From an uncultured Bacteroidales bacterium (lineage in GTDB: Bacteria; Bacteroidota; Bacteroidia; Bacteroidales; Bacteroidaceae): a stretch of 35,147 nt of DNA. The notes under the pieces are model-generated. The model was not told the DNA's origin. It worked only from the letters and a program-made list of their open reading frames with translations, and did no database searches. The stretch spans positions 1-35,147 of the forward strand of contig CADBWR010000025.1 of NCBI GenBank assembly GCA_902798425.1. The letters are read 5' to 3'. Shown here piece by piece: positions 1 to 7,134 of this stretch (positions within the stretch are counted from its first letter, which is position 1; every line of letters starts with the position of its first letter). The position numbers and the translations under genes are program-made.

Positions 1-1206
1 GAAGAGGCGGACAGTATTGCCGCCAGCATGCTGGGCTCGCTGGGCATTGACTACGAGAACCCCGTGGGCTTCACCTACTCCAACAGTCAGGTGGGCACTG
101 TAGAATACAGCCATGGTGAAGGTAACACGCTGGGTTCCATCAGCGTCGACAAGATTCGGCAGATACCTGTACTACAGGAAATCCGACTTGTCAAGGTGCT
201 GCCAAATAATGCGAAAGGCAAGCCCTACTACAAGTGCGGCGACATTGTGAAGTACAAGAATCGCTTCTACGTCTGCGTGTCGAATCACAAATACGGCCAG
301 GAGGCCCGCTTCATCACCGTCAACGACCAGGACACTCACACCAGGGGCAAGTTCACATGGAAAGGCGTGGGCAACGACACCGTATATAACGATGATATGG
401 CTAAGGCCGAGGTGCTGGGCGACTGGCTTCAGAACGTGGTGTGCAACGGCACTATGTGGAACAGCGTGGTCAAAAGGATGACTGACACGAAAAACCAGAA
501 GTACATCCGTCAGGTGGTGCCCGAGGACGAAATGATCCGCGCATCGTTCGTCAGCACGCTCATCTCCGACCAGTCATATATACCGGAACTGCTAAAGCCC
601 AATCCTTTGGCAGGAACGAACCGAAAGGAAGTAACTTCCTTTATTTGGTTAGATAATGAGGATGAAGACGGTTTCTCCATGTATGCACCTGCTGGCTTCC
701 TGTTGGCAGACAAGTTGAGATGGACGTTGGTTACGGACAAGTGGGTACCCTACATCTTCCTGGTCAAGGGAGAAGATACCTTCAATAAGGTGTACGACCT
801 GGAGCTGAGCGCGATTCCGTCGCAGTACAAAGACGCCTCGCATTTCAAGTTCAAGGCACTGAACAAATTTAAGATTACCAAAGAAGACCAACTCATCGGC
901 AAGAAAACCTTCGATGACATTAATAAGAAAGAGGCCGTTAATAATGGTATTAAGGCAGACACGTACTATGTGTGTGTCATCGGCATGCACTGGACCCACA
1001 CTACACTTATTCTTCCTTACTCTGAACAAACTCCGCTCTTTAGCTTCTGCTGCGACTATCTGCATCATCCACGCGAGCTAGTCAGGGAAAATGCTAACAG
1101 GACCCCCACCGACTGGCGTCATCGTAACATCACGAGCCGCAGCTTTACCTTCACTGACAAGGGAAGCAAGCAAAAGAGCTACACGGATGTGTCTATCCAG
1201 AAATAA
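1..1206 (+). CDS. Hypothetical protein, 3' part of a gene running in from the left
   Basis: The frame is open from base 1 and the first in-frame ATG (28) is not preceded by a stop, so the gene probably begins outside the window; about 401 residues are visible. I do not recognise the family. A short stretch around residues 75-105 (YYKCGDIVKYKNRFYVC, later FTWKG) has the Y-x-x-G-D-x-V-x-Y-x-x-x-x-Y-x-C look of small carbohydrate-binding folds, but this is weak. The middle and C-terminal parts are rich in aromatic and charged residues with no membrane segment. A 433-base gap with its own promoter separates it from the next gene, so it need not belong to the same system. It could be a surface or secreted protein; the N-terminus that would show a signal peptide is missing. 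Confidence 0.7.
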   Translation, partial: EEADSIAASMLGSLGIDYENPVGFTYSNSQVGTVEYSHGEGNTLGSISVDKIRQIPVLQEIRLVKVLPNNAKGKPYYKCGDIVKYKNRFYVCVSNHKYGQEARFITVNDQDTHTRGKFTWKGVGNDTVYNDDMAKAEVLGDWLQNVVCNGTMWNSVVKRMTDTKNQKYIRQVVPEDEMIRASFVSTLISDQSYIPELLKPNPLAGTNRKEVTSFIWLDNEDEDGFSMYAPAGFLLADKLRWTLVTDKWVPYIFLVKGEDTFNKVYDLELSAIPSQYKDASHFKFKALNKFKITKEDQLIGKKTFDDINKKEAVNNGIKADTYYVCVIGMHWTHTTLILPYSEQTPLFSFCCDYLHHPRELVRENANRTPTDWRHRNITSRSFTFTDKGSKQKSYTDVSIQK

Positions 1207-1237
1207 CGACCACAGGTTATTTAGAATTTTTTAACAA

Positions 1238-1264
1238 CGGATTATACGGATTAAACGGATTTTT
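1238..1264. repeat. Three tandem 9-bp units after the first gene
   Basis: CGGATTATA, CGGATTAAA and CGGATTTTT follow each other directly 32 bases after the stop codon of the first gene. The last unit ends in a T run. No function is evident. Confidence 0.7.
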
Positions 1265-1374
1265 TTAACGGCTACATGTTCAATTCATGTTCAAACAAGA
1301 TTCTCATGCGTAGCCAAAATCTGTTTCCCCATGAGTATGGACAATAGGAAATAAAGAATCATACGATTACTGAG

Positions 1375-1406
1375 ATGAGGGTGTGTCAAAATAGGCACAT
1401 CCTCAT
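1375..1406 (+). terminator. Stem-loop, probable terminator or dispersed palindrome
   Basis: ATGAGGGTGTG (1375-1385) pairs with CACATCCTCAT (1396-1406) with one G-T wobble and a 10-base loop. It is followed by TCAAAAAG rather than a strong T run. It lies about 170 bases after the first gene, so it may end that transcript or be a copy of a dispersed palindrome. Confidence 0.45.
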
Positions 1407-1531
1407 TCAAAAAGTCCAAGTGGTCATTATTTAACGTGCGAAAGTTGAGCTACTATCATTGTAGGGTTTGTGAAATACGTAAAAGTAATATAAAAAAAAT
1501 GCAAAAATTGGCATATATATGTATTATGTTA

Positions 1532-1561
1532 TTGCTAATTTAAAAATTTTAATTAACTTTG
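1532..1561 (+). promoter_or_regulatory. Bacteroidetes-type promoter for the binding-protein/legumain operon
   Basis: TTG at 1532-1534, a 19-base spacer, then TAACTTTG at 1554-1561. This fits the Bacteroidetes primary sigma consensus (TTTG/TTG, about 19 bases, TAnnTTTG). Transcription would start near 1568, giving a leader of about 70 bases. Confidence 0.75.
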
Positions 1562-1575
1562 CAGTGGTTGTGTAT

Positions 1576-1592
1576 GAGGGAGTGACTCCCTC
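1576..1592 (+). promoter_or_regulatory. Perfect 7-bp hairpin in the 5' leader
   Basis: GAGGGAG (1576-1582), loop TGA, CTCCCTC (1586-1592). It would sit about 8 bases after the predicted transcription start and about 47 bases before the start codon at 1640. It has no T run, so a stabilising 5' hairpin or a protein-binding site is more likely than a terminator. Confidence 0.55.
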
Positions 1593-1639
1593 TTGAGAAC
1601 CTAAAATATATTAAGCTAACAATTAAAACAGTAGATTAA

Positions 1640-2749
1640 ATGGTAAAGAAGTATATTAAGTTGTGCTTAGGGATTGCACTGATGTGCAGTCTGAGCCTGT
1701 GTGTCACCTCCTGTAAGGATGACGACGACAAGTCAGCACCAGCCCAGCCCAAGTCCCGCGTGCAGGTGACAACGGTGTTTGCTCCTGGTCAGTTGGGTGA
1801 CATGGGCTATGCCGACCGTGTCATGAAAGGTGTGGGTGCATTGAGAAAGGCCGATGCAAGCGATGTGGAAGTGGGTATCATCGCTTCCGACGATGTAAAA
1901 ACTGCACGCAAGATGCTGGCTGACTGGACCAAGTCGGAGACAAGTGCAATAGACGGTGCTACGTATAACCGCCGCCTGCTGGTGCTGACCGAGTCCTATA
2001 TGGTTGACTGGTTGGCAGAGAACAAAAGTAATTTGAAGAGCACCGACGAGGTGCTGCTGCTGAAGGTCAACGAGGATGATGTGCAGGCTGCTGCCCAGAA
2101 GTTAGGACTTGGCGACCGTGTCTATGGCTTGAATATTTCGGCAGCATCGGCTGTCGAGCGTTTCAACAAGATGCGCGAGCAGTATTGCGAGTGGAATGCG
2201 CTGAAGCCAGATTCTGTTCCCATCGAGATGATGCGCCTGTATGATCAGGGTGTGGTCAATTACCGTGACGGCATTAGCGAGAAGCTTCACACGCTGTTCC
2301 CCAAGTTCCAGGATTCAGACATCTTCACGATTATCGACCAGCCCGGCGAGCAATACAGTAACCGCTACGAGGTCACTGCTTTCGAGGCAGCCTACCACGT
2401 CTGTGGTATCTGCTATGCTGTGGCTATACAGCGTGCTGACAGTCTTCCCAGTGAGCGAGCCTACAAGACTTTTGTCATCAGTGACCTCGGCTCAGCCAAT
2501 AATGGTGCCGATCTGTTCCTGGTAAGTACTAACCAGAGAATAGGTGTCATCATGCTGATGCTCGATGCCGAGTCGAACACTGACATGGTGCGCTTTGCTG
2601 TTATCCGCCATTTTGACCGTGCTTTAGCCAACTGGGCACAATCATGGTTGCAGCAGTCGGCGGCGTCCATGCCTCGAATGACAATGTATGGTGATGGAGA
2701 TGGTTACTGTACCGACGACATCGATGCCGATTTGCTGAGAGGGATTTAG
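1640..2749 (+). CDS. Lipoprotein with BMP-like periplasmic-binding fold
   Basis: A 369-residue protein with a lipoprotein signal peptide (basic MVKKYIK, hydrophobic core, Cys25 in LCVTSC) followed by KDDDD, which resembles the acidic signal that sends Bacteroidetes lipoproteins to the outer face of the outer membrane. After a short linker, VTTVFAPGQLGDMGYADRV is similar to the start of BMP/Med-type substrate-binding proteins (V-x-x-V-F-x-x-G-x-x-x-D-x-x-Y). The rest alternates strands and helices as expected of a type-1 periplasmic-binding fold, though I cannot see a ligand pocket. No ABC permease or ATPase lies nearby, so a sensory or receptor role is more likely than transport. It is transcribed with the downstream gene across a 40-base spacer of heptad repeats. 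The exact family is uncertain. Confidence 0.8.
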   Translation: MVKKYIKLCLGIALMCSLSLCVTSCKDDDDKSAPAQPKSRVQVTTVFAPGQLGDMGYADRVMKGVGALRKADASDVEVGIIASDDVKTARKMLADWTKSETSAIDGATYNRRLLVLTESYMVDWLAENKSNLKSTDEVLLLKVNEDDVQAAAQKLGLGDRVYGLNISAASAVERFNKMREQYCEWNALKPDSVPIEMMRLYDQGVVNYRDGISEKLHTLFPKFQDSDIFTIIDQPGEQYSNRYEVTAFEAAYHVCGICYAVAIQRADSLPSERAYKTFVISDLGSANNGADLFLVSTNQRIGVIMLMLDAESNTDMVRFAVIRHFDRALANWAQSWLQQSAASMPRMTMYGDGDGYCTDDIDADLLRGI

Positions 2750-2750
2750 C

Positions 2751-2792
2751 GATGTATGATGTGTGATGTATGATGTAAGATATAAGATTATG
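2751..2792 (+). repeat. Six 7-bp repeats ending in the next start codon
   Basis: Units GATGTAT, GATGTGT, GATGTAT, GATGTAA, GATATAA and GATTATG fill the whole spacer from one base after the upstream stop to the ATG at 2790, which is the end of the last unit. There is no Shine-Dalgarno sequence. Similar 14-bp repeats sit before the genes at 15284, 17086 and 19884. Confidence 0.8.
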
Positions 2793-5057
2793 AGCAAAAT
2801 AAGAATTCTATTTGCAACAATGCTGACAGCCGTACTGTTCGTAGGCTGTAAGAGCGATGATGATGCGGTGGTTGACCCAAGCGGCCCCAAAGAGGTGACT
2901 ACCATCAATGTGGATGTCGTGCTGCCCGCCAGCATCCGTTCACAGTGGCAGAGTAGCATTGACTGGGCACTGGCCAACATTAATAAGGCTCAGCAGCAAC
3001 AGAGTAGTCAGGTGCGCTTGAACTTGCGCTATCACGACGAAGATACCGAGAACCTCGACAAACTGGCCTATAAGCTGACTCACCCCGAGGCTGGTGAAGA
3101 CACTTGTCATGCCATCATCGGTCCCTACCACTCGTCCAATGCCAGGGACATTATCCGCTATGCCGGACGCGAGCGTCTGCCCATCATCATGCCGACCTGT
3201 ACAAGTTCTGAGCTGCAGCGTTCCAATGCCCGCAATACCTATACATGGTTCCTCACTGAGAGTGATGTCACACAGTGTGAGATGATGGTGACCGGAGCTT
3301 CCAAAATGGGTGATGTAGACGTGGCCCTCATCTATAGCGACGACACTTACGGACAATCATTCCGTGACTGGTTCGGCTACTATGCCACTGAACGTCAGTT
3401 GCCCATGCCGGGAAGCGGTATCACTGCCTACGAGGAGGGCAAAAGCTTGACAACCTTCCTTGACGGTCTGGCTACCAATGCTAAGACCAAGCGCCTGGTG
3501 GTATGTATCGCCCTGAGTGATGCTGATAACTACGAGGAAGTCACCCAGCAGATTCGCCAGTGGTATGAGAAACTTGGCTCTAAGTTGGAACTGCAGGTTA
3601 TTCTCTCTGATACAGCACTCGATGATGAGGTTGTTCAGAACGAGAACCTGTACTTTAACTACGGTGTCAGTCCTACGGCATCCTCGAAGTACGGATTCCC
3701 GCAAAGTTTCGAGGCCCGTTTCGGACGCTCACAGAAGTTTGGTGAGGCACGTATCTATGACGCACTGACCATGGTGGCACTGGGTGCAGCCCACCAGCGT
3801 GTGAATGGCGAGAAATGTTCCGTTGCAGGTCGTGAGGTGAAGTACTACGAGAAACCTTTCGGTCCTACACTGACCGACCACATGCGTAGTGTCGTATCGT
3901 CAGACGCTGGCGTCTCCTGTGGCTGGGAAGCAGAAGGACTGGCACGTGCCTTCAGTGAGATTGCTGCAGGACGTAGCGTTCATGTGACGGGTGCATCAGG
4001 CAGTCTGAACTTCGACAACGAGAGCTATACCAAGGTGCTGGGTACCGACTACATTTTCTGGAGGACTATTGATACCGAGAAAGGACGCTCTGTCAAACCT
4101 ATCCTGCACATCAGCACGGAAAGCAGCAATACACAGGCTTCAACGAAGTCTCTGTGGGAACTGGATAAGATGTGGGCACCGGAATATGAGGATGTTGCCG
4201 TGCACCACAACCTCCCCGCAGTTACTGACCGCTGGGCAGTCGTCGTGAGCCCGTCGACCACTTGGAGCAACTACCGCCACCAGGCTGACGCCTTCGCTAT
4301 GTACCAGCTGTTGCGCCAGCACGGCTATGATGACGACCACATTGTCCTCATCGTGGAAGACAACCTGGCCAACGACAGCCGCAACGTTTTCCCTGGCCAG
4401 ATTTTCGTAGAGCGTAGCAGTGACCCAGCTGCTGTCAATGACCAGTTCGTGAACGAGGATGTCCGTAAGGGTGCTGTGGTAGACTACCATTTCAGCGACC
4501 TGGAACCTGCTGACCTTGCCGATATTATGACAGGACGTAGCAGTATCCGTCTGCCGCAGGTCATCGATCCTACGGTTTCCAGCGACATTTTCTTCTTCTG
4601 GAGTGGACATGGCGGTTCAGAAGAGGGACCATTGTGGGGTAATGAAGATGCTGAAGACTACTTTGGTAAGGACCGCATCCGTAATATTGTGAAAGAGCTG
4701 GTTGGTACGGATGCTGCATCAAGGAAGTACCGCCGCATGATGTTCGCCATTGAGACCTGCTTCAGTGGTCACTGGGGTGATGCTCTCATGGGACAGCCCG
4801 ACGTATTGGTCCTCACGGCAGCCAACGAGCATGAGTCGTCAAAGGCTGACGCCCATGACCGTGAACTTGGCGTGTACCTCTCCAATGCCTTTGCCCGCAC
4901 GTTCCGTCGCCAGATTGATGCCAATAATGAGGTTTGCATCAAAGACCTCTACGATGAGCTGTTCAAGACAACGAAGGGTTCGCACGTGAGCATCTACAAT
5001 CAAAAAGAGTATGGCTCCGTCTATTCGGAAAAGATGAGTGAGTTCCTGCCACGCTAA
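2790..5057 (+). CDS. Lipoprotein fusing a type-1 periplasmic-binding domain to a legumain-like C13 protease
   Basis: A 755-residue lipoprotein (Cys20 in LFVGC, then KSDDD). The ATG at 2790 is chosen because it gives a compact signal peptide; GTG 2763 and ATG 2766 lie inside a repeat. Residues about 30-440 look like a leucine/isoleucine/valine-binding (Peripla_BP_6) domain, with segments such as DVALIYSDDTYGQSFRDWF. Residues about 480-755 are a peptidase C13 (legumain/GPI8) domain: WAVVVSPSTTWSNYRHQADA, then IVLIVEDNLAND, the His motif FFFWSGHGG (His607) and the Cys motif FAIETCFSGHWG (Cys657), followed by LTAANEHESS. These align well with eukaryotic legumain in order and spacing, and both catalytic residues are present. 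Family knowledge suggests cleavage after Asn/Asp. It ends its operon at the terminator at 5100-5136. Ligand and substrate are unknown; the six MACPF proteins downstream are candidates. Confidence 0.9.
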   Translation: MSKIRILFATMLTAVLFVGCKSDDDAVVDPSGPKEVTTINVDVVLPASIRSQWQSSIDWALANINKAQQQQSSQVRLNLRYHDEDTENLDKLAYKLTHPEAGEDTCHAIIGPYHSSNARDIIRYAGRERLPIIMPTCTSSELQRSNARNTYTWFLTESDVTQCEMMVTGASKMGDVDVALIYSDDTYGQSFRDWFGYYATERQLPMPGSGITAYEEGKSLTTFLDGLATNAKTKRLVVCIALSDADNYEEVTQQIRQWYEKLGSKLELQVILSDTALDDEVVQNENLYFNYGVSPTASSKYGFPQSFEARFGRSQKFGEARIYDALTMVALGAAHQRVNGEKCSVAGREVKYYEKPFGPTLTDHMRSVVSSDAGVSCGWEAEGLARAFSEIAAGRSVHVTGASGSLNFDNESYTKVLGTDYIFWRTIDTEKGRSVKPILHISTESSNTQASTKSLWELDKMWAPEYEDVAVHHNLPAVTDRWAVVVSPSTTWSNYRHQADAFAMYQLLRQHGYDDDHIVLIVEDNLANDSRNVFPGQIFVERSSDPAAVNDQFVNEDVRKGAVVDYHFSDLEPADLADIMTGRSSIRLPQVIDPTVSSDIFFFWSGHGGSEEGPLWGNEDAEDYFGKDRIRNIVKELVGTDAASRKYRRMMFAIETCFSGHWGDALMGQPDVLVLTAANEHESSKADAHDRELGVYLSNAFARTFRRQIDANNEVCIKDLYDELFKTTKGSHVSIYNQKEYGSVYSEKMSEFLPR

Positions 5058-5099
5058 GCGGCATCCTGCGGACCAGCTTCGTGGCTCCGTTTTGCATAT

Positions 5100-5136
5100 T
5101 CGCCGAAATTCCGTACAGGAGTTTCGGCGATTTTTT
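5100..5136 (+). terminator. Rho-independent terminator of the binding-protein/legumain operon
   Basis: TCGCCGAAA (5100-5108) pairs perfectly with TTTCGGCGA (5122-5130), followed by a run of six T. It lies 43 bases after the stop codon at 5057 and separates this operon from the MACPF operon. Confidence 0.9.
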
Positions 5137-5177
5137 AAACTTTGTCAAATGTAACATGGCGCCTTTTTCCAGAGCTG

Positions 5178-5240
5178 CGAGTTTTAATATTTACAAAACG
5201 AGTTTCAAAATATGCAAAACGAGTTTCAAAATATGCAAAA
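5178..5240 (+). promoter_or_regulatory. Three tandem 21-bp direct repeats upstream of the MACPF promoter, probable operator
   Basis: The units at 5199-5219 and 5220-5240 are identical, built as CGAGTTTCAA followed by AATATGCAAAA. The unit at 5178-5198 is a diverged copy. A period of 21 bp is two helical turns, so a regulator bound to each unit would face the same side of the DNA. The last unit ends 23 bases before the promoter TTG. An inverted copy of the ATATGCAAAACG part lies at 5088-5099, before the terminator. The regulator is not encoded in this window. Confidence 0.7.
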
Positions 5241-5263
5241 AGCTAATTTTTTGTCTATAATTC

Positions 5264-5294
5264 TTGTTATTTTAAAAATAAATAACTATATTTG
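5264..5294 (+). promoter_or_regulatory. Promoter of the MACPF/GLUG operon
   Basis: TTG at 5264-5266, a 20-base spacer, and TATATTTG at 5287-5294 match the Bacteroidetes consensus. Transcription would start near 5301 and leave a leader of about 95-120 bases. It is the only good promoter I see between 5058 and 33260. Confidence 0.75.
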
Positions 5295-5417
5295 CAAACG
5301 AATCTAAAACAATCTATACACCAAATAACTGAAAATTATTCTGTGTGTGGCGATGTTAAAATTACAATAGTTGAAATTAAATATCATTTTTTTATGAAAC
5401 AAACAAAAAACAGTCCT

Positions 5418-7073
5418 ATGAAAAAATTGACATTAAAGCTCTTTGCAGCTGCGGTGGCTTTAGTAGCCTTTAACGCATGTTCAGATTCTACAATTACTGA
5501 GGTAGAACCTGCAGTTCCAGCCCCCCCCACGATTAGTGCGCCTACGTTTAACTCGGCTGTGCTGACTGATGCAAGTGGTCAGAAAGTGACAGAATTGCCT
5601 GCTAACTTCTCTACCTATTACCTGAATATCAAGACAAATGGTATCTGGTACATTGAGGGCAGCGACAACATGGAGTTTATGCCTACTAAAATGTATGGTA
5701 AGGGCGATGCGCGCGTACCAGTATTAATTGGTAACAACTGGGGCGGTGCTCGTGAGTTGTCTTATAAGGTAAAGTTCCTCGCAAAAGCTAATGTAGCTCG
5801 TCGTGCTGGTGACGGTGACGGTGACGGTGACGGCGGCGATGGTGACGGTGACGGCGGCGATGGCGGCGATGGCGGCGATGGCGGCGACGGCGGCGATGGC
5901 GGCGATCAGGGTGGTAACCAAGGCGGCGACCAGGGTGGTAACCAAGGCGGCGACCAGGGTGGTAACCAAGGTGGTAACGACAATGGCGGCGATGACGATG
6001 GCGATAGCGCTAGTCAGACCATTACCCAGCGTTCAAGCACTGACCTTGCCGGTTTCAGCAAGATAGTCAACTCTAACCTCTTTGTCGGCTATGGTTACAA
6101 TCCTGCCAAGAACAGTATTCCTGAGCTTTGCACTGGTATCGAGATCTTCAAGATGGATTCGCTCCACAAGGATAGCTCAATGGTAAAGAGCTCTCTTTCA
6201 CCACAGGCCAAGGAGCAGTATTTCTATGCTAACAGTGAGGAAGACCTTGATAAGATTGTTTCTGTTAAGGCTAATCCTGGTGGTAACTTCGGTGTCGTTA
6301 AACTGAACCTGGATGTTGACGTGAACAAGACCGACATCACCCGTACTGGTAGCACGACCGTGCAGAAGTCTCTGACTCGTTCGGTTTACAGCCGTGAGCT
6401 TGCTTGGGCTAACGCAAGAATTAACGAGAATAACTTCAGCGAAGGTTTCAAGTATTACAAGCAGCGCTTCATCAAGAAGATTAAGAATGCTGCTGACGAG
6501 GATGAAAAGAAGGAGGCTGCTATGGAGTTCTTCAATATCGTTGGTACACACTTCATTGCCAAGGCTTTGTTAGGCTGCGAGCTCGACTATCGTATGACTG
6601 TTGACTCTACAAAGGCTATTCATGCCACAAGTGTGAAGGCTGCTCTTGACTTCAAGTGGACCCAGCAGGTTAAGGACACTGTTGATGCTGACCGTGAGGA
6701 TGAGGAAACCATCAGAGAGCAACTTCCTGACAGCCTGAAGAAGAATTTCGTATTCAATGCCAAGGTTCACGTAACGGATTCTGCCTATAATGCAGCTAAC
6801 TCTACCAAGGCCAGCGTTAAGGCACGTGGTGGTGACGTAGAGAGAGTAAACATCCTGACCACTGGCGGTACACTGCTCTGTGACGACTTGGCAGCATGGC
6901 TGCTCGGCACTGAGCCTGAGAAGGCAACGATGGTGGGTATTGTCAATCAGCCTATCTACATTCTCTTCAAAGACGAAGAAGATGGTGACGAGAAGAATGC
7001 TTACAAATATCTGAAGAAACTTATTGACGGTAACTTCAGTCTTGATCCGTCAAAATACGGGGTCATTCAATAG
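5418..7073 (+). CDS. MACPF-domain lipoprotein 1 with BACON-like domain and Gly-Asp repeat linker
   Basis: 551 residues from ATG 5418, chosen because MKKLTLKLF... gives a compact signal peptide with Cys21 in AFNAC; ATG 5394 in the same frame would add eight residues. Residues about 40-120 resemble a BACON/Ig-like domain (NGIWYIE, later VLIGNNWGGARELSY). Residues 131-196 are an extreme Gly/Asp/Asn/Gln linker. The rest is a MACPF domain: GYGY at its start, the signature GTHF-x6-GC (Gly376-Cys387, the second Gly replaced by Cys), and a late RGGDVERV...TTGG segment. MACPF proteins assemble into ring pores in membranes; in Bacteroidales the BSAP toxins kill related strains. It is the first gene of a ten-gene cluster. 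The domain call is firm; pore activity is inferred from the family. Confidence 0.88.
   Translation: MKKLTLKLFAAAVALVAFNACSDSTITEVEPAVPAPPTISAPTFNSAVLTDASGQKVTELPANFSTYYLNIKTNGIWYIEGSDNMEFMPTKMYGKGDARVPVLIGNNWGGARELSYKVKFLAKANVARRAGDGDGDGDGGDGDGDGGDGGDGGDGGDGGDGGDQGGNQGGDQGGNQGGDQGGNQGGNDNGGDDDGDSASQTITQRSSTDLAGFSKIVNSNLFVGYGYNPAKNSIPELCTGIEIFKMDSLHKDSSMVKSSLSPQAKEQYFYANSEEDLDKIVSVKANPGGNFGVVKLNLDVDVNKTDITRTGSTTVQKSLTRSVYSRELAWANARINENNFSEGFKYYKQRFIKKIKNAADEDEKKEAAMEFFNIVGTHFIAKALLGCELDYRMTVDSTKAIHATSVKAALDFKWTQQVKDTVDADREDEETIREQLPDSLKKNFVFNAKVHVTDSAYNAANSTKASVKARGGDVERVNILTTGGTLLCDDLAAWLLGTEPEKATMVGIVNQPIYILFKDEEDGDEKNAYKYLKKLIDGNFSLDPSKYGVIQ
5808..6005 (+). repeat. Low-complexity Gly-Asp/Gly-Asn coding repeat
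   Basis: 66 codons made first of GGTGAC and GGCGGCGAT units, then of a 24-bp unit encoding QGGDQGGN. It lies between the BACON-like and MACPF domains of the first MACPF protein. The near-perfect DNA repeats make slippage and length change between strains likely. The pattern is not the RTX nonapeptide (GGxGxDxUx). Confidence 0.85.
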
Positions 7074-7134
7074 ACCTGTGTGAAGTTTGATAGGTTGTTC
7101 ACCCTGTATTGACAGTTAAAGTTACATATATAAT

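Larger units (their letters stand above)
1207..1531. other. Intergenic region with repeats and stem-loops, no gene seen
   Basis: No convincing coding sequence. The stretch holds three tandem 9-bp units (1238-1264), a long-range inverted repeat GGCTAC/GTAGCC (1270-1275 with 1310-1315), and a stem-loop with 11-base arms at 1375-1406. It also contains the 13-bp word AACGTGCGAAAGT at 1433-1445, which recurs at 33537-33549. Confidence 0.6.

Noticed and set aside
5178-5240. CRISPR array
   Set aside because: The 21-bp units are directly adjacent with no variable spacers, and no cas genes are present.
5808-6005. RTX-type calcium-binding nonapeptide repeats
   Set aside because: The repeat is Gly-Gly-Asp and QGGN, without the GGxGxDxUx periodicity or the hydrophobic position, so it is better called a low-complexity linker.
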